A DNA stretch of 64,000 nucleotides, from assembly GCA_016795505.1 (NCBI GenBank), contig JAEUHH010000109.1, positions 45,853 through 109,852 on the forward strand, in the 5' to 3' direction. Made by a program: the position numbers and the translations under genes. The stretch is from Verrucomicrobiales bacterium. Lineage in GTDB: Bacteria > Verrucomicrobiota > Verrucomicrobiia > Verrucomicrobiales > DEV007. This document shows positions 1 to 10,142 of this stretch, piece by piece. The notes below the pieces were generated by a model. That model saw nothing but the letters and a program-made list of their open reading frames with translations. It was not told where the DNA came from and made no database searches. Numbering within the stretch: position 1 is the first letter of the stretch; the number at the start of each line of letters is the position of its first letter.

Positions 1-49
1 CGCGCTTGAGCAGGCGGTGGGCGGCGGATTCTCCGGCGGCGGTGGGCAT
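1..49 (-). CDS. Possible 5' end of a leftward gene cut by the window edge
   Basis: An ATG on the minus strand at 49-47 opens a frame that stays open to the edge for 16 codons, beginning MPTAAGESAAHRLLKR. It lies about 86 nt downstream of the YbjQ-like gene on the same strand, so it could be the next gene of that operon. Too little is visible to identify a family. The call rests only on the open frame, the spacing and the strand. Confidence 0.3.
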   Translation of the reverse strand, partial: MPTAAGESAAHRLLKR

Positions 50-135
50 CGGCGAGGGCAACAGGATGCGGTCAAATGGCGGCTGCGTCGAGGAATCTGC
101 GCAGGCGATCCCTGCGGAGATCTCCGGCGAGGCCT

Positions 136-624
136 TCAAGAATCCATCGTCGGCCGGGGCGCGCCGCAGTGGACGCAGGTGAGTTCCAGCCGCGGAATGG
201 TAAAACCGCAGGCCGGGCAGGCCCGCTCGGCGAGGTCACCGTCGGGGGAGGCTGTCTCGGGGAGGTAGTCATCGCCCCGCTCGGACCGGAGGCGAACGGC
301 TGTCCCCCGCACGCTGACGAGGGCGATGTGGCCCGGTCCCATCGATTCGTAAGCGACCGAGGCCCCGACGATGGCATTGGCTCCGAGGGCCTGAGCCCGC
401 TGCCGGATCTCCAGCAGGGCCTGCTCCCGAGCCGCGGCGATCAAGCGGCCAATGGCGGGGCTGGCTCCGCCGACAGTGCTCTCAAACGCAGCCGCCAGGT
501 CCCGAAGCGGCCCGGCGGCAAAAACCGCCTCTCCGGTGACGAGTCCATGGACGCGCTCGACCTCCCATCCGGGGACCTCGGGGGTGGTGACGATGAGCAG
601 TCGGCGCGAGGCGATCTCAGCCAT
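136..624 (-). CDS. YbjQ/UPF0145-family protein with C-terminal zinc ribbon
   Basis: This 162-residue protein resembles the YbjQ (DUF74) family, small pentamer-forming proteins of uncertain role that have been called heavy-metal-binding. Family features are the early TTP..PGW segment (residues 13-20), a helix running to about residue 80, and the GANAIVGASVAYE strand (81-93). It differs from plain YbjQ proteins by a C-terminal extension with two CxxC pairs (C136/C139 and C150/C153), which should bind one zinc ion. It begins 36 nt downstream of queH on the same strand and is probably co-transcribed. The family assignment is fairly secure, but the biochemical role is unknown. Confidence 0.75.
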   Translation of the reverse strand: MAEIASRRLLIVTTPEVPGWEVERVHGLVTGEAVFAAGPLRDLAAAFESTVGGASPAIGRLIAAAREQALLEIRQRAQALGANAIVGASVAYESMGPGHIALVSVRGTAVRLRSERGDDYLPETASPDGDLAERACPACGFTIPRLELTCVHCGAPRPTMDS

Positions 625-660
625 GCAGTGAGGAGAGGAGGGAATGGCGATACGTGGCGA

Positions 661-1365
661 TCACTTGGCTTCGTCAGCCTCGAGCACGGCATCGCGGCCG
701 TAGAATTTGATCTTCCGCACGACTTTTTCCCGTCCGGTGGCCTCGCGCCAGGCGTTGGTGTCGCGGAGGCTGTAGACGCAGCCGCAGTATTCCTGCTGGT
801 AGAATTGCTCGCGCTTGGAGATCTCGATCATCCGCTGGCTGCCGCCCTGCTTTCGCCAGTTGAAGGTCCAGTAGGTCATGCCGGCATGGCGGGCGGCGGC
901 CCGCTCGCCGCAGCCGTTGATCTGGTCCATGTTTTTCCACCGGGAGATGCCGAGGGTGCTGGAGATCAGGTTGAAGCCGTGCTCGGCGGCATAGTCGGCG
1001 GTGACTTCGAAGCGCATGTCAAAGCAGGCGGTGCAACGAATGCCCCGCTCGGGCTCCATCTCCATGCCGCGGGTGCGATCGAACCAATCCCGGGCATTGT
1101 AATCCCAGTCGATGAAGCCCATGCCGAGCTTTTCGGCGTAGCGGATGTTTTCCTGCTTCCGGATCTCGTATTCGTCGCGCGGGTGGATGTTCGGGTTGTA
1201 GAAAAAGATGGTGGTCTCGATGCCGGAGGCGGCGAGGGCGTCCATGACCTCGGCGGCACAGGGGGCGCAGCAGGAATGAAGCAGGATGCGGTCGGCACCA
1301 TTCGGGGTCTCCAGGACCGGGCGCTCGTAGGTATCCGTGGTGTAGCGGGAGGCGGAGTCGCTCAT
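661..1365 (-). CDS. queH: Epoxyqueuosine reductase QueH
   Basis: QueH (formerly DUF208) reduces epoxyqueuosine to queuosine in tRNA and is the non-homologous replacement for the cobalamin enzyme QueG. The 234-residue protein has the family cysteines: HSCCAPC (residues 30-36, with adjacent C32-C33), CTAC (111-114) and CGC (194-196), which bind the Fe-S cluster and a second metal. The conserved FFYNPNIHP segment follows at about 54-62. It is the first gene of a leftward pair with the YbjQ-like gene and is divergent from the htrA-type gene. No other queuosine genes are visible. Length and cysteine pattern match the family, so the call is firm. Confidence 0.93.
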   Translation of the reverse strand: MSDSASRYTTDTYERPVLETPNGADRILLHSCCAPCAAEVMDALAASGIETTIFFYNPNIHPRDEYEIRKQENIRYAEKLGMGFIDWDYNARDWFDRTRGMEMEPERGIRCTACFDMRFEVTADYAAEHGFNLISSTLGISRWKNMDQINGCGERAAARHAGMTYWTFNWRKQGGSQRMIEISKREQFYQQEYCGCVYSLRDTNAWREATGREKVVRKIKFYGRDAVLEADEAK

Positions 1366-1454
1366 GGCGGAAAAGGGAGGCAGGAAAGTCGCCGCCAGAA
1401 TAACTCAACCCGGGAAAAGCCGCGACGGTCATTTTTTCCGACGGCTGGAGGCGA

Positions 1455-1487
1455 TCCGGGCATTGTCTTTTTTGAGACAAAGCCGGA
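1455..1487. promoter_or_regulatory. Imperfect hairpin in the divergent queH-htrA promoter region
   Basis: Arms TTGTCT (1463-1468) and AGACAA (1475-1480) enclose a TTTTTG loop. The stem extends outward through an A.A mismatch and GGC/GCC pairs, with one bulged G, to TCCGG/CCGGA. It sits between two divergent genes, about 100 nt from each start, so it could be an operator or a leader structure. No recognised regulator site matches it. Confidence 0.35.
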
Positions 1488-1584
1488 CCCGGCCATCGCT
1501 TTCCGGAACAAGCGGGTGACTCGCCTTTGGCTCTTGCGACCGGGGTGAACCTGCGTTGAACTAGGCGACCCGAATTTTTTCACC

Positions 1585-3183
1585 ATGTTTGCGACTCTGC
1601 GAAATGCGCTCCTGTTGTCCGTCTCCCTGCTGGGAGCGGCCTGGCTCTACCATTGGGGCATCGCCGGCGAGGACCGGTACTCCCTCTTTGACGTGCTCCA
1701 GGGACATCCTGTCCCGGCGGTGGTCGCCCAGGCGGGCGGTCCTGATGTGGGAGCCAAATCGGAGCCGCCCGCTCCGGAACAAGCGGCATCCGAAGGCAAA
1801 AAGTGGAGTGCCGATGAGCTGAACAGCACCGAACTGCTGCTGCGGACGAACCGGGCTCTGGCCGACCTGACGGAGTCGGTGGTGCCGTCGGTGGTGAGCA
1901 TCGACACCACCACGACGGTGGATGTGCCGCGCTACGAGCCGGTGGACCCCTTCGGCTTTTTCGGCTACCGGCGCAGCAACCAGCGGTATCAGGCCCCCGG
2001 TCTGGGATCGGGGGTGATCGTGTCGAAGGAGGGCCACATCCTGACGAATCACCATGTGGTGGCCGGCGTGGACGCGATCCGGGTGACGCTGCACAGCGGT
2101 GACCAATACGACGCGGAGTGGGTGGGCTCGGACCCGGCGGCCGATGTCGCGGTGCTGAAGATCCAGGTCAAGGATGGCCCGGCCGGAGGCGAACGCCCGG
2201 TTTTCCGCCCCCTGCCCTTCGGCGATTCTGACGAAGTCCGGGTGGGCGATCTGGCCCTGGCCATCGGGAATCCCTTTGGCTTGAGCGAGTCGGTGACGCG
2301 CGGGATCATCAGCGCGAAACAACGGCGACTGAGCGACGGAGCGAATGAGTATTTCCAGACTGACGCGGTGATCAATCCCGGCAACTCCGGCGGCCCGCTG
2401 GTGGATGCGCGGGGCCACATCATCGGGGTGAACACGGCGATTTTCACCGGCCAGCAGGATGTGCGGGTCTGGCAGGGCATCGGTCTGGCGATCCCGTCGA
2501 ACGAAGCGCGCGAGGTCTATGAGGCCATCGCTTTCGGCCGACCGCTGCTGCGGGGCTATCTGGGCATCGAATTGAGCGACCTGACCCGCTACCAGGCTGC
2601 GGTCCTGAGGCTCGGCACCACGGTGGGGGCGCTGGTCACCGATGTGGCCAAGGACTCTCCGGCCAGTTCGGTGGGCCTGCTGCCCGGCGACGTGATCGTC
2701 ACGTTCGATGGCGCCGAGGTGAAGTCGGCCGACGAAACGCTGCAGCGCATCCGGCTGAAAAAATCGGGTTCGCCGGTGAAGGCCACCGTCATCCGCAAGG
2801 GCGAGCCGATCGAACTCACCCTGACCGTGGCGGAGCGGCCCGATACCACCACGCTGAAGCTGCGCAGCGACATCACCGCCTCGGGCCAGGGCATCACGGA
2901 CAATCTCGGGATGACGGTGCGCGACCTGACGGATCAGGAGCGGGAGGCCTTCGGCCTGAGACCCAGCGATCCGGCGATCGTCATCTCGGACGTGAAGCCC
3001 GACTCCCAGGCTGCCCAGCGCTTTCTTCCCGGCGACCTGATTCACATGATCAATCGCGATCCGGTGCGCTCGTCGGCAGAATTTTTCGACCTGCTGGGGT
3101 CGCTGCCGAAAAACGAGCAGTCCGTGATCATTCTGACCCGGCGGGGCCAGCGTTTCTACGCGGTGCTGAATCCGGGCGGTTGA
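1585..3183 (+). CDS. HtrA/DegP-type periplasmic serine protease with two PDZ domains
   Basis: HtrA proteases degrade or refold damaged envelope proteins. This 532-residue protein has an N-terminal hydrophobic helix (residues 8-22) that acts as signal or anchor, then a low-complexity linker. The trypsin-like domain (about 95-310) carries His157 in TNHHVV, Asp187 in ADVAVL and Ser268 in GNSGGP. PDZ domains follow at about 320-415 and 440-530. The catalytic triad is complete, so it should be active. It is divergent from queH and precedes the OmpA-domain gene on the same strand by 150 nt, which fits an envelope-maintenance setting. It could equally be named DegP-, DegQ- or DegS-like, and the two PDZ domains argue against DegS. 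Confidence 0.92.
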   Translation: MFATLRNALLLSVSLLGAAWLYHWGIAGEDRYSLFDVLQGHPVPAVVAQAGGPDVGAKSEPPAPEQAASEGKKWSADELNSTELLLRTNRALADLTESVVPSVVSIDTTTTVDVPRYEPVDPFGFFGYRRSNQRYQAPGLGSGVIVSKEGHILTNHHVVAGVDAIRVTLHSGDQYDAEWVGSDPAADVAVLKIQVKDGPAGGERPVFRPLPFGDSDEVRVGDLALAIGNPFGLSESVTRGIISAKQRRLSDGANEYFQTDAVINPGNSGGPLVDARGHIIGVNTAIFTGQQDVRVWQGIGLAIPSNEAREVYEAIAFGRPLLRGYLGIELSDLTRYQAAVLRLGTTVGALVTDVAKDSPASSVGLLPGDVIVTFDGAEVKSADETLQRIRLKKSGSPVKATVIRKGEPIELTLTVAERPDTTTLKLRSDITASGQGITDNLGMTVRDLTDQEREAFGLRPSDPAIVISDVKPDSQAAQRFLPGDLIHMINRDPVRSSAEFFDLLGSLPKNEQSVIILTRRGQRFYAVLNPGG

Positions 3184-3333
3184 TTTTTTCCGCAGCACGA
3201 GAGCCGGGATATATTGGGCTGTTTTGGCAGTCCTTGCCTTTTCGGTTTCCGAAAGGTGACGGCTTTGCTACATTCCGCCGCCGCCTAGCCCAATCCGGGT
3301 TCCCGGCGCCCTGCATCCGGTCCCTTCCCCGCC

Positions 3334-4806
3334 ATGAACAAGCAACAGGCCATCGTGTTTTTCGGCATCATCCTCGCCGGTCTCGGCATCTCGCTGTTTA
3401 CGCTGAATCGATTCGGGAAAAAAGTCGAAGCCGACCCGGCTCCGCAGCCCCTCGCCTCGGTCGACGCCGCCAAATCCACTCCCACGCCGGAGCCTCCTGC
3501 TCCCCAGCCCGCTCCGCCAAAGGCTCCAGAGCCGGCCCCGGCCCCCGCGCCGGCGATGAAAACCTACGACTCGCCCAATGCCCTGATGGGCGCGCTGATG
3601 GAAAAAATCCGCAATCGCGACATCGCCGGCTTCATCGAACTCGCCGGCCCCGAGGCCATCAGCCCGGCGATTCGGCCGCAGGTCGAGTCGCTGCTGAAAG
3701 ACCCGGCCTGGTCGCCAAACGCGGAAAAGCCGGTGTCGGAGCTGGCCAAGGCGCCCGATTCGGTGCGCTGGGCGATCCACTTGGAACGGGCTGCCAGCGC
3801 CGCCGCTCCGGGTGCTCCGGCGAATTCCCAAGCCCAAGCCGTCACCAGCACGGATCTCTACGCGGATCTGGGCTCCTCACTCGACAAAAAGGTGTGGGAG
3901 GTGAAGAAGATCGCCCTTCCCTTCGATTTTGCGGCCAAAACCGGCATCGCACCCGGTGCCGCCCCGATGCCGCCGGGTGAGGCCAAACCCGGCCAGCCGG
4001 CCGCTCCCGGCACCGCTCCGACGGCCCCCGGCCAAGCGCCCATGCCAACCCCGCAGATGACGGTGGACGGGACGGACGCGCTGACTCTGGCACATGCCTT
4101 TTCCCAGGCCGTGGTGGAGCGGAATTTCGACCTCGCCCGGCAGTTGACTGATCGGGAGCGCGTCACCGACGAGCGCGTCGCCGCCCTGATGATCGCCGTC
4201 GAGGAAGGGGCCTTCCGCCTCCGCGAGGACAAGCCGCTGGTGGTGACCCTGGCCCGGAACGACCTGACCTGGGTCCTCACCCGGGTGGAATCCGGCTCGG
4301 CAGCCTCCGAATTTGCCCTCGAGATGGGGAAGGCGGCCGATGGCGCCGACTGGAAGATCCACGGACTGACGTTCTCCAAACTGATTGCCGCCCTCGCCGA
4401 CGACGCGGGTGCCGGCGGCGTGGCTTACGCCCCCATCGTGGCCGATCCCAAGGGCGGAGATTCCCTCGTGCTTTACTTTGAATTCGACGAGGAGGGGCTG
4501 AGTGCCCGCTCCAGCCGCCAATTGCGCATCGTATCCGAGATCCTGGGACGCGATGCCAGCCGCAGAATCGAGATCAACGGACACGCGGACGCCATGGGGA
4601 CGGATGACTACAATGAGAACCTCAGCAATCGGCGATCGGCCTCGATCCGCCAGAAGCTGATCGAGTTCGGCGTGTCGCCCAACCAGATCGTGACCAAGGC
4701 TTTCGGAGAATCGGCCCCACGCCGCCCGAATTTCAATCCCGACGGCACCGACAATCCCGACAACCGTTCCCAAAACCGCCGCGCCGAGGTCTACCTCGAT
4801 TTCTGA
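3334..4806 (+). CDS. Membrane-anchored OmpA-domain protein
   Basis: This 490-residue protein starts with one transmembrane helix (about 7-25, no obvious cleavage site). A Pro/Ala-rich spacer (about 30-70), a helical region and a second Pro/Ala segment (about 215-240) come next. The C-terminal OmpA/MotB-like peptidoglycan-binding domain (about 375-490) has the family pattern: INGHADAMGTDDYN, then LSNRRSASIRQKL, and a late NRSQNRRAEVYL. Such proteins tie the envelope to peptidoglycan. It is convergent with comEC, with only 17 nt between the stop codons. The central region (about 70-375) was not recognised. The OmpA assignment is solid, but the specific role is not. Confidence 0.85.
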   Translation: MNKQQAIVFFGIILAGLGISLFTLNRFGKKVEADPAPQPLASVDAAKSTPTPEPPAPQPAPPKAPEPAPAPAPAMKTYDSPNALMGALMEKIRNRDIAGFIELAGPEAISPAIRPQVESLLKDPAWSPNAEKPVSELAKAPDSVRWAIHLERAASAAAPGAPANSQAQAVTSTDLYADLGSSLDKKVWEVKKIALPFDFAAKTGIAPGAAPMPPGEAKPGQPAAPGTAPTAPGQAPMPTPQMTVDGTDALTLAHAFSQAVVERNFDLARQLTDRERVTDERVAALMIAVEEGAFRLREDKPLVVTLARNDLTWVLTRVESGSAASEFALEMGKAADGADWKIHGLTFSKLIAALADDAGAGGVAYAPIVADPKGGDSLVLYFEFDEEGLSARSSRQLRIVSEILGRDASRRIEINGHADAMGTDDYNENLSNRRSASIRQKLIEFGVSPNQIVTKAFGESAPRRPNFNPDGTDNPDNRSQNRRAEVYLDF

Positions 4807-4823
4807 GCATCCCCCGCCCTCTT

Positions 4824-7235
4824 TCACGGCTGCCTTTTCAACACCATCGGTGGGGCACCATCCGCCTGTGGCTCGATGACCAACTGATCGCGGTCGAGCG
4901 TCAGCGTCACCGAACCCGATTCACTCAGGTCGACCAGACTCGTGCCACGCTTGGCGAGGTGATCCCGCCAGGCAGGCGCGATGCTCTGGCTGAGGGGAAA
5001 ATCCTGATGGGTGGTGATGACAGCGGCCGGATCGACGCGCTCGAGAAACTCCGCCAACCCGGAGCGATCGCTGGCGTGCCAGCCTTTGATCCAGACATCG
5101 GCTTTCAACTCCTCCGGGCTTCGCTCCAGCAACCACTTTTCGGTGAGAAACCCGCTGTCTGAGGTGAGCAGGACGCGCCAGCTTCCATGCCGCAACCGGA
5201 GCACCAGACAGCGGTCGTCGGCCAGACTGGCGGGATCTTCCTGCCGCGGCGGGTAGAGCACGGTCAGGTCAGAATCCGCACCGATCGGCAGGTAATCACC
5301 CCGCGCCAGCCGCAGGTGCTGCGAACCCGCACGGGCGATCGCGTCGAGGATCTTGGGGTAGGTCGATGACCGGCTGTCGAATGGCGTGTCCAGCACCGCC
5401 GCCGGCCGGAGCCGCGAGATCAGGGCCGGAGCGGATCCGATGTGGTCGTGGTCTCCATGCGTCAGCACGAGCGCCTGGAGCCGGTTGATCCCGTCATGAC
5501 GCAGGACGGGCTGGCCGGCACGGGTGAAGCCGCCGGGATCCCCGGGATCGATCAACCAGTGGACCTCGTCGCCATTCGCCCGGGGCGAGCTGATCAACTG
5601 CGACAGGCCACCGATGTTCGGCTGCCAGAGCGTCAGCCGCGTCGAATCCGCATCTTGCGGCCCTGCCTCGTCCCGGCTGGCGACGTGCACCGTGCCACCC
5701 GGCACGCTGGCGAAGAAAATGGCCAACAATGTGAGAATCCTCGCAAAAAGGGCATTGAGCGGATTGATCGCCACCCCGGCCAGCAGGCCGCCGCCAACCA
5801 ACGTGGCGATGAGACTCCCGATGGCCGTCGCCAGCACCACAAACGCCGCCGGCACCATAATGACATTGGCCACCACCGCCACCGGGGTGATGATCTGGAA
5901 GTGGTGCACGATGAGGATGGCGGACCCTGCCCACGCCGCCACGGAAACGCCCAGGCTTTTCGTCAGCCAGTCGGCGATTCGATCGATGACACGGCGCCAG
6001 CGGGGAATCAGTCGGCGGGGCAGGAAGGGGTCCACCCGGCAGGGCTCATAGAGCAGCGACTGGGCCGGTCCGGCCCCGATGGCCATGGCCGCCAGCACGG
6101 CGAAAGACAGCTGAAAGCCAGCCTGATAGAGCTGCTGAGTATCGTAAGCCAGGATCGCCAATCCTGCGAGTCCCAGGCTGTTGAGCAGGCGTGGCTGTCG
6201 CTCGACCAGGGGAGACAGGAACACAATCGATCCCATCACCGCCGCCCGCACCGCCGAGGCCGGAAGTCCCGTCACGGTGGCATAAAAAAGGATCGAGGGG
6301 ATCAGCACCAGCGCCGCAGCGCGGCGCGACACCCGAAAGGTCCTCAGCAGCACCCAGATCACCGAGCCAAAGATCGCCACATGCAGCCCCGACACCGAAA
6401 AAACGTGCATGGCGCCGCTCAACTGGAACGCTTCCTCGATATGATCCGGCGTTTGTTCCCGCGAGCCGAGGACCATCGCCTTGATCACGGCCGACTCGTC
6501 GGGATGGTCCTCCAGCCCGCGCGTGATCGCATCGGCGATGAACTGACGACTCTGTTGGGCCCAGGCGATCAGCCGGTATCCCTCGTCCCGCGCCACGATG
6601 GTGACCGGATCGCCCGGGCCGACGACGAATTCTCCGAGCGCACCGAGTTTCCTAAAATGGAAGGCCGCCGGATCGAAGGCACCCGGACTGAGCGGTGGCC
6701 CAAAGGGCCGGATGCGCCCCTCCGCCACGATGCGATCCCCATATTTCAGGGAAACCTGAGGATTGCCCAGCGTGATCGGCAGGCGTTGGTCGCATCGCCA
6801 GTGATGGCCGGCGAGCGTCAGCCCGGTGATCCGGACCACCCCCCTGCCGCCGCCCGGCCCACTCTCTCGGGCCGTTGGCGGAGCCTCGACCACCCGCGCC
6901 TCCACGACCACGCGCATCGTCTCGCCGGAGCGAAGGTTGGGCGCCAGCGGGAATTGACCGACCGTCCAGAGATTCACTGCATGGGCAAATGCATAGACCG
7001 ACATCGTCCCCAACAGCAGGCTGCCCGGCAGTCGAGGCCGCCACAGGGCCAGGGCGAAGCACAACGCGGCGATCAGGCCCGGTATGGCGAGGGAGTAACC
7101 CGCCGGAAACCGATCCGCGATCCCGATGCCCAGTCCGGCAGCCAGCGCCGCGGGCACGAGCGGGTCCCGCCCACAGGCGCGCGCGACGGCGGCGTGGCAT
7201 CTCTGGTAAACCGGGCGAACGGCAGGCAGGCGCAT
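4824..7235 (-). CDS. comEC: ComEC/Rec2 competence DNA channel
   Basis: ComEC is the inner-membrane channel that takes single-stranded DNA into the cytoplasm during natural transformation. The 803-residue protein has an N-terminal hydrophobic stretch with an OB-like soluble loop. The competence domain follows, with many transmembrane helices (including [12 protein letters not shown] at about 275-286). A C-terminal metallo-beta-lactamase-like domain has the motif [10 protein letters not shown] at about 590. The length and three-domain order are those of full-length ComEC, so it is probably functional. No other competence genes are nearby. The divergent neighbour is a NIPSNAP gene. Confidence 0.92.
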   Translation of the reverse strand: MRLPAVRPVYQRCHAAVARACGRDPLVPAALAAGLGIGIADRFPAGYSLAIPGLIAALCFALALWRPRLPGSLLLGTMSVYAFAHAVNLWTVGQFPLAPNLRSGETMRVVVEARVVEAPPTARESGPGGGRGVVRITGLTLAGHHWRCDQRLPITLGNPQVSLKYGDRIVAEGRIRPFGPPLSPGAFDPAAFHFRKLGALGEFVVGPGDPVTIVARDEGYRLIAWAQQSRQFIADAITRGLEDHPDESAVIKAMVLGSREQTPDHIEEAFQLSGAMHVFSVSGLHVAIFGSVIWVLLRTFRVSRRAAALVLIPSILFYATVTGLPASAVRAAVMGSIVFLSPLVERQPRLLNSLGLAGLAILAYDTQQLYQAGFQLSFAVLAAMAIGAGPAQSLLYEPCRVDPFLPRRLIPRWRRVIDRIADWLTKSLGVSVAAWAGSAILIVHHFQIITPVAVVANVIMVPAAFVVLATAIGSLIATLVGGGLLAGVAINPLNALFARILTLLAIFFASVPGGTVHVASRDEAGPQDADSTRLTLWQPNIGGLSQLISSPRANGDEVHWLIDPGDPGGFTRAGQPVLRHDGINRLQALVLTHGDHDHIGSAPALISRLRPAAVLDTPFDSRSSTYPKILDAIARAGSQHLRLARGDYLPIGADSDLTVLYPPRQEDPASLADDRCLVLRLRHGSWRVLLTSDSGFLTEKWLLERSPEELKADVWIKGWHASDRSGLAEFLERVDPAAVITTHQDFPLSQSIAPAWRDHLAKRGTSLVDLSESGSVTLTLDRDQLVIEPQADGAPPMVLKRQP

Positions 7236-7366
7236 GGCCGACCATTCTCAGCCGGGCTTTGCCGATTGGGAAAGCCAAAAAATCGCCCTTTCCCCGTCTC
7301 GGCACCTCCCGAGGAGCCGATCGGCGCGGCTTGACGGCTCCCCGGAGCCTGCGTAGCCTCGCCGAC

Positions 7367-8119
7367 ATGCACAAACCCCTGTCCCTGCTCCTCACCGTCC
7401 TCGCTCTCGCGGTGGCGCCGCTCACCGCCGCCGACCCGGTCTATGAGATGCGCACCTACTTTGCCGCCGAAGGCAAACTCGACGCCCTCCAGGCCCGCTT
7501 CCGCGACCACACCGTCAAATTGTTCGAAAAGCACGGCATCACCAATGTCGGCTACTGGCTCCCGGTCGAAAATGCCGACCTCCGGCTCATCTATCTGCTC
7601 TCCTACCCGAGCCGTGAAGCCCGCGAGGCCTCCTGGCAGGCCTTCCTCGCCGATCCCGACTGGGTCGCAGCCAAAGCCGCTTCGGAAAAAAACGGCAAGT
7701 TGGTCGCCAAAGTCGAGGCGCTTTTTCTCACCCCCACCGATTACTCGCCACAGCCCGTCCTCGAGGCAAAAAGCCCCGCCCGGCAGTTCGAACTGCGCAT
7801 CTACACCACCAACGAGGGCAAACTGGCCGATCTCGATGCCCGCTTCCGCAACCACACCGTGAAGCTGTTCGAAAAGCACGGCATGACCAACGTGATCTAC
7901 CTCCACCCGATGCCCGACCAGCCCGGTGCCGGGACGACGCTGGTTTATTGGCTCGCCCATCGCGACGATGCGGCCCGACAGGCCTCCTTCAAGGCATTTG
8001 GCGCCGATCCCGCGTGGCAGACGGTCCGCACGGCCTCCGAAGCAGCCGGCCCCATCCTGATCAAAGGCGGCGTGAAGTCCGTACCGATGACGCCGACCGA
8101 CTTTTCGCCGATGAAGTGA
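7367..8119 (+). CDS. Secreted protein with two NIPSNAP domains
   Basis: This 250-residue protein has a signal peptide (hydrophobic core at about residues 5-20, cleavage near Ala-Ala-Asp) followed by two tandem NIPSNAP domains (about 26-120 and 137-245). The repeats are recognisable from paired motifs: [13 protein letters not shown] against [13 protein letters not shown], and the shared [17 protein letters not shown] domains adopt a ferredoxin-like dimeric barrel fold. Their molecular role in bacteria is unclear, and secreted versions are common in Verrucomicrobiota and Planctomycetota. The ATG at 7367 was chosen because it yields the signal peptide; the frame is open further upstream. It probably arose by internal duplication. 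Confidence 0.88.
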   Translation: MHKPLSLLLTVLALAVAPLTAADPVYEMRTYFAAEGKLDALQARFRDHTVKLFEKHGITNVGYWLPVENADLRLIYLLSYPSREAREASWQAFLADPDWVAAKAASEKNGKLVAKVEALFLTPTDYSPQPVLEAKSPARQFELRIYTTNEGKLADLDARFRNHTVKLFEKHGMTNVIYLHPMPDQPGAGTTLVYWLAHRDDAARQASFKAFGADPAWQTVRTASEAAGPILIKGGVKSVPMTPTDFSPMK

Positions 8120-8237
8120 GGCCACCTCGGAGACGGGCGAAACGCAGGATACTGGCGCTCCAGCCAAAGGCGATTCCGCCTCGACAAAGCGCCAACTTGC
8201 GCCATAAATCCCTCCCTTTCCGAATCTTCCCCCTCCT

Positions 8238-9473
8238 GTGAGCCTGATTGTCCAGAAATACGGCGGCACCTCCGTCGGCGATCCCGAGCGCATCCGCAAC
8301 TGCGCCCGGCGGATCATGGAGTGCCATGCCGCCGGCCATCGGGTCGTGGCGGTCGTCTCGGCCATGGCCGGCGTCACCAACCGGCTTATTCAGCTCGCCT
8401 CGGAGGTCACTGGCGAGGGCCGCGAGCCGACCGAGCGGGAGATGGACGTGCTCCTCGCCACCGGCGAGCAGACCACCATCGCCCTCACTGCCATGGCGAT
8501 CAATGCCATGGGTGGCAAGGCCGTCTCCCTCACCGGAGCCCAGGCCGGCATCGAGACCGACGGCGTCCATACCAAGGCCCGCATCGCCAACATCACCCCC
8601 GGCGAGGTCCATCGCTTCCTCGACGAGGGCAACATCGTCATTCTCGCCGGCTTTCAGGGCAAAACAGCCGAGGGACGCATCACCACCCTCGGTCGGGGCG
8701 GCTCGGACCTCACCGCCATCGCCATGGCCGCAGCGATCGATGCCGATCTTTGTCAAATCTACACCGATGTGGACGGCGTTTACACCTGCGACCCGCGCGT
8801 CGTGCCCACTGCCCGCAAACTGGAGGAGATCAGCTACGACGAACTCCTCGAGATGGCCAGCAGTGGCAGCAAGGTCATGCAGTCGCGCTCGGTCGAGTTC
8901 GCCAAGAAATTCGGCGTCCGCTTCGAAGTCCGCAGCAGCCTGAACAACAATCCCGGCACCCTCGTGCGAGAAGAAACCATGAGCATGGAATCCGTAGTCA
9001 TCCGCGGCGTCAGCCTCGAGCGCGATCAGGCGAAAGTCACCATCACCGGCGTCGGCGACCTGCCCGGCACCGCCAGCCGCATCTTCGGTCCGGTGGCCAA
9101 AGCCAACGTCATCATCGACATGATCGTGCAGAACGTGTCGAAAACCGGCATCACCGACATTTCCTTCACCGTCAACAAGGCCGACCTCGCAAAGGCCGAA
9201 GCCGCTCTGAAGCCGGTGCTGGCAGATCTCGGCGACGGCGTCACCATGGAAGCCCAGGGTGGCATCGCCAAACTCAGCGTCGTCGGCATCGGGATGCGTT
9301 CCCACGCCGGTGTGGCCGCGCAGATGTTCGAGACTCTCTCAAATGCCGGCGTGAACATCCAGATGATCTCCACGTCCGAGATCAAAATCGCCGTCACCGT
9401 CGCCGAGGATCAGATCGAGACCGCCGCCAAGGCCGTTCACGAAGCCTTCGGCCTCTCAGCCTTACAAGGCTGA
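8238..9473 (+). CDS. lysC: Aspartate kinase
   Basis: Aspartate kinase phosphorylates L-aspartate, the first step toward lysine, methionine, threonine and diaminopimelate. The 411-residue protein starts at GTG with the family motif KYGGTSVGD (residues 7-15). The kinase domain runs to about 245 and includes GRGGSDLTA near 155. Two C-terminal ACT domains (about 262-330 and 345-411) should give feedback regulation. It is a monofunctional single-chain enzyme, without the alpha/beta internal start or a homoserine dehydrogenase fusion being evident. A hairpin lies just downstream. Confidence 0.95.
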   Translation: MSLIVQKYGGTSVGDPERIRNCARRIMECHAAGHRVVAVVSAMAGVTNRLIQLASEVTGEGREPTEREMDVLLATGEQTTIALTAMAINAMGGKAVSLTGAQAGIETDGVHTKARIANITPGEVHRFLDEGNIVILAGFQGKTAEGRITTLGRGGSDLTAIAMAAAIDADLCQIYTDVDGVYTCDPRVVPTARKLEEISYDELLEMASSGSKVMQSRSVEFAKKFGVRFEVRSSLNNNPGTLVREETMSMESVVIRGVSLERDQAKVTITGVGDLPGTASRIFGPVAKANVIIDMIVQNVSKTGITDISFTVNKADLAKAEAALKPVLADLGDGVTMEAQGGIAKLSVVGIGMRSHAGVAAQMFETLSNAGVNIQMISTSEIKIAVTVAEDQIETAAKAVHEAFGLSALQG

Positions 9474-9483
9474 CCCCTACCAC

Positions 9484-9502
9484 CCCGCCACGTCGCGGCG
9501 GG
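9484..9502. terminator. GC-rich hairpin between convergent lysC and the PilZ-like gene
   Basis: CCCGCC (9484-9489) pairs with GGCGGG (9497-9502) across a 7-nt loop. The hairpin starts 10 nt after the lysC stop and lies 24 nt from the stop of the opposing gene, so it could end both transcripts. There is no T tract, so it is not a classical intrinsic terminator. Confidence 0.45.
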
Positions 9503-9525
9503 ATGACCGCATTCCGAGCCAGCGC

Positions 9526-9969
9526 TCAGTTCAGGCAGATCGAATCGTTCAAGTCGCCCAAGCGGGCCGACTGATCCAGATCCAGCGGATTCGGCGTCGC
9601 CTCGCGTCCACCCGACAGCAGACGCTCGTCATAGGCCATCAATTCCAGCAGGTCGCGGTCGCTCCAGCTCAGGTCACTGAACAGCAAAGCCACCCGGAAG
9701 ACCGGCGCCCCCCGCCTCACCGGCTCGGGCTGGCAGGCCACCACCATGCTTTCGGCACTGATGAACTCGCTCTGGCCGGAATCGGGCAAATTCACATGCA
9801 GCCCGACGGCAAACGTAGAGCCCACCTCCAACTCGCGGCTGGAAAGAGCAATGAGTCCATTCTGACTCGCTCCAATCACTCGGATGAGAGGGCAACGATC
9901 AGTGTCCTTACCGGAACGGGGACTTGCCATTGATTTGACTGACAGGGGGGGAATTTTCGATTCAGCCAT
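9526..9969 (-). CDS. Small PilZ-like protein
   Basis: This protein is 147 residues from the ATG at 9969; an ATG at 9930 and a GTG at 10020 are alternatives. The central region resembles a PilZ beta-barrel: a strand ending in an xASxNGLxxxS pattern in place of the usual DxSxxG, then a Gly-led strand (EVGSTFAVGLHV) and a late VFRVALLFxDLS strand. The N-terminal RxxxR motif needed for cyclic di-GMP binding is not seen, so it may be a non-binding PilZ-fold protein. It lies alone between convergent lysC and divergent metF. The family call is tentative. Confidence 0.5.
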   Translation of the reverse strand: MAESKIPPLSVKSMASPRSGKDTDRCPLIRVIGASQNGLIALSSRELEVGSTFAVGLHVNLPDSGQSEFISAESMVVACQPEPVRRGAPVFRVALLFSDLSWSDRDLLELMAYDERLLSGGREATPNPLDLDQSARLGDLNDSICLN

Positions 9970-10142
9970 CCCGGTGACGGAGCCGCCGAAACCCGAATCT
10001 ACCAGTACGCTAACACCCACCGGGGGGCTGTCAAACGATCCCGGCGAAATCGTCCGGGGCCAGAAAAGCCGTTGAAGCCCACCCCATCGGGTGAAACGGT
10101 AGCGACTTCGTCATTCCGGGAGTCCCGCTCCCACGCCGCGCC

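Noticed and set aside
1561..3198. A 545-residue minus-strand frame opposite the HtrA-type gene
   Set aside because: Antisense of a gene with a complete catalytic triad; the protein has no recognisable motif.
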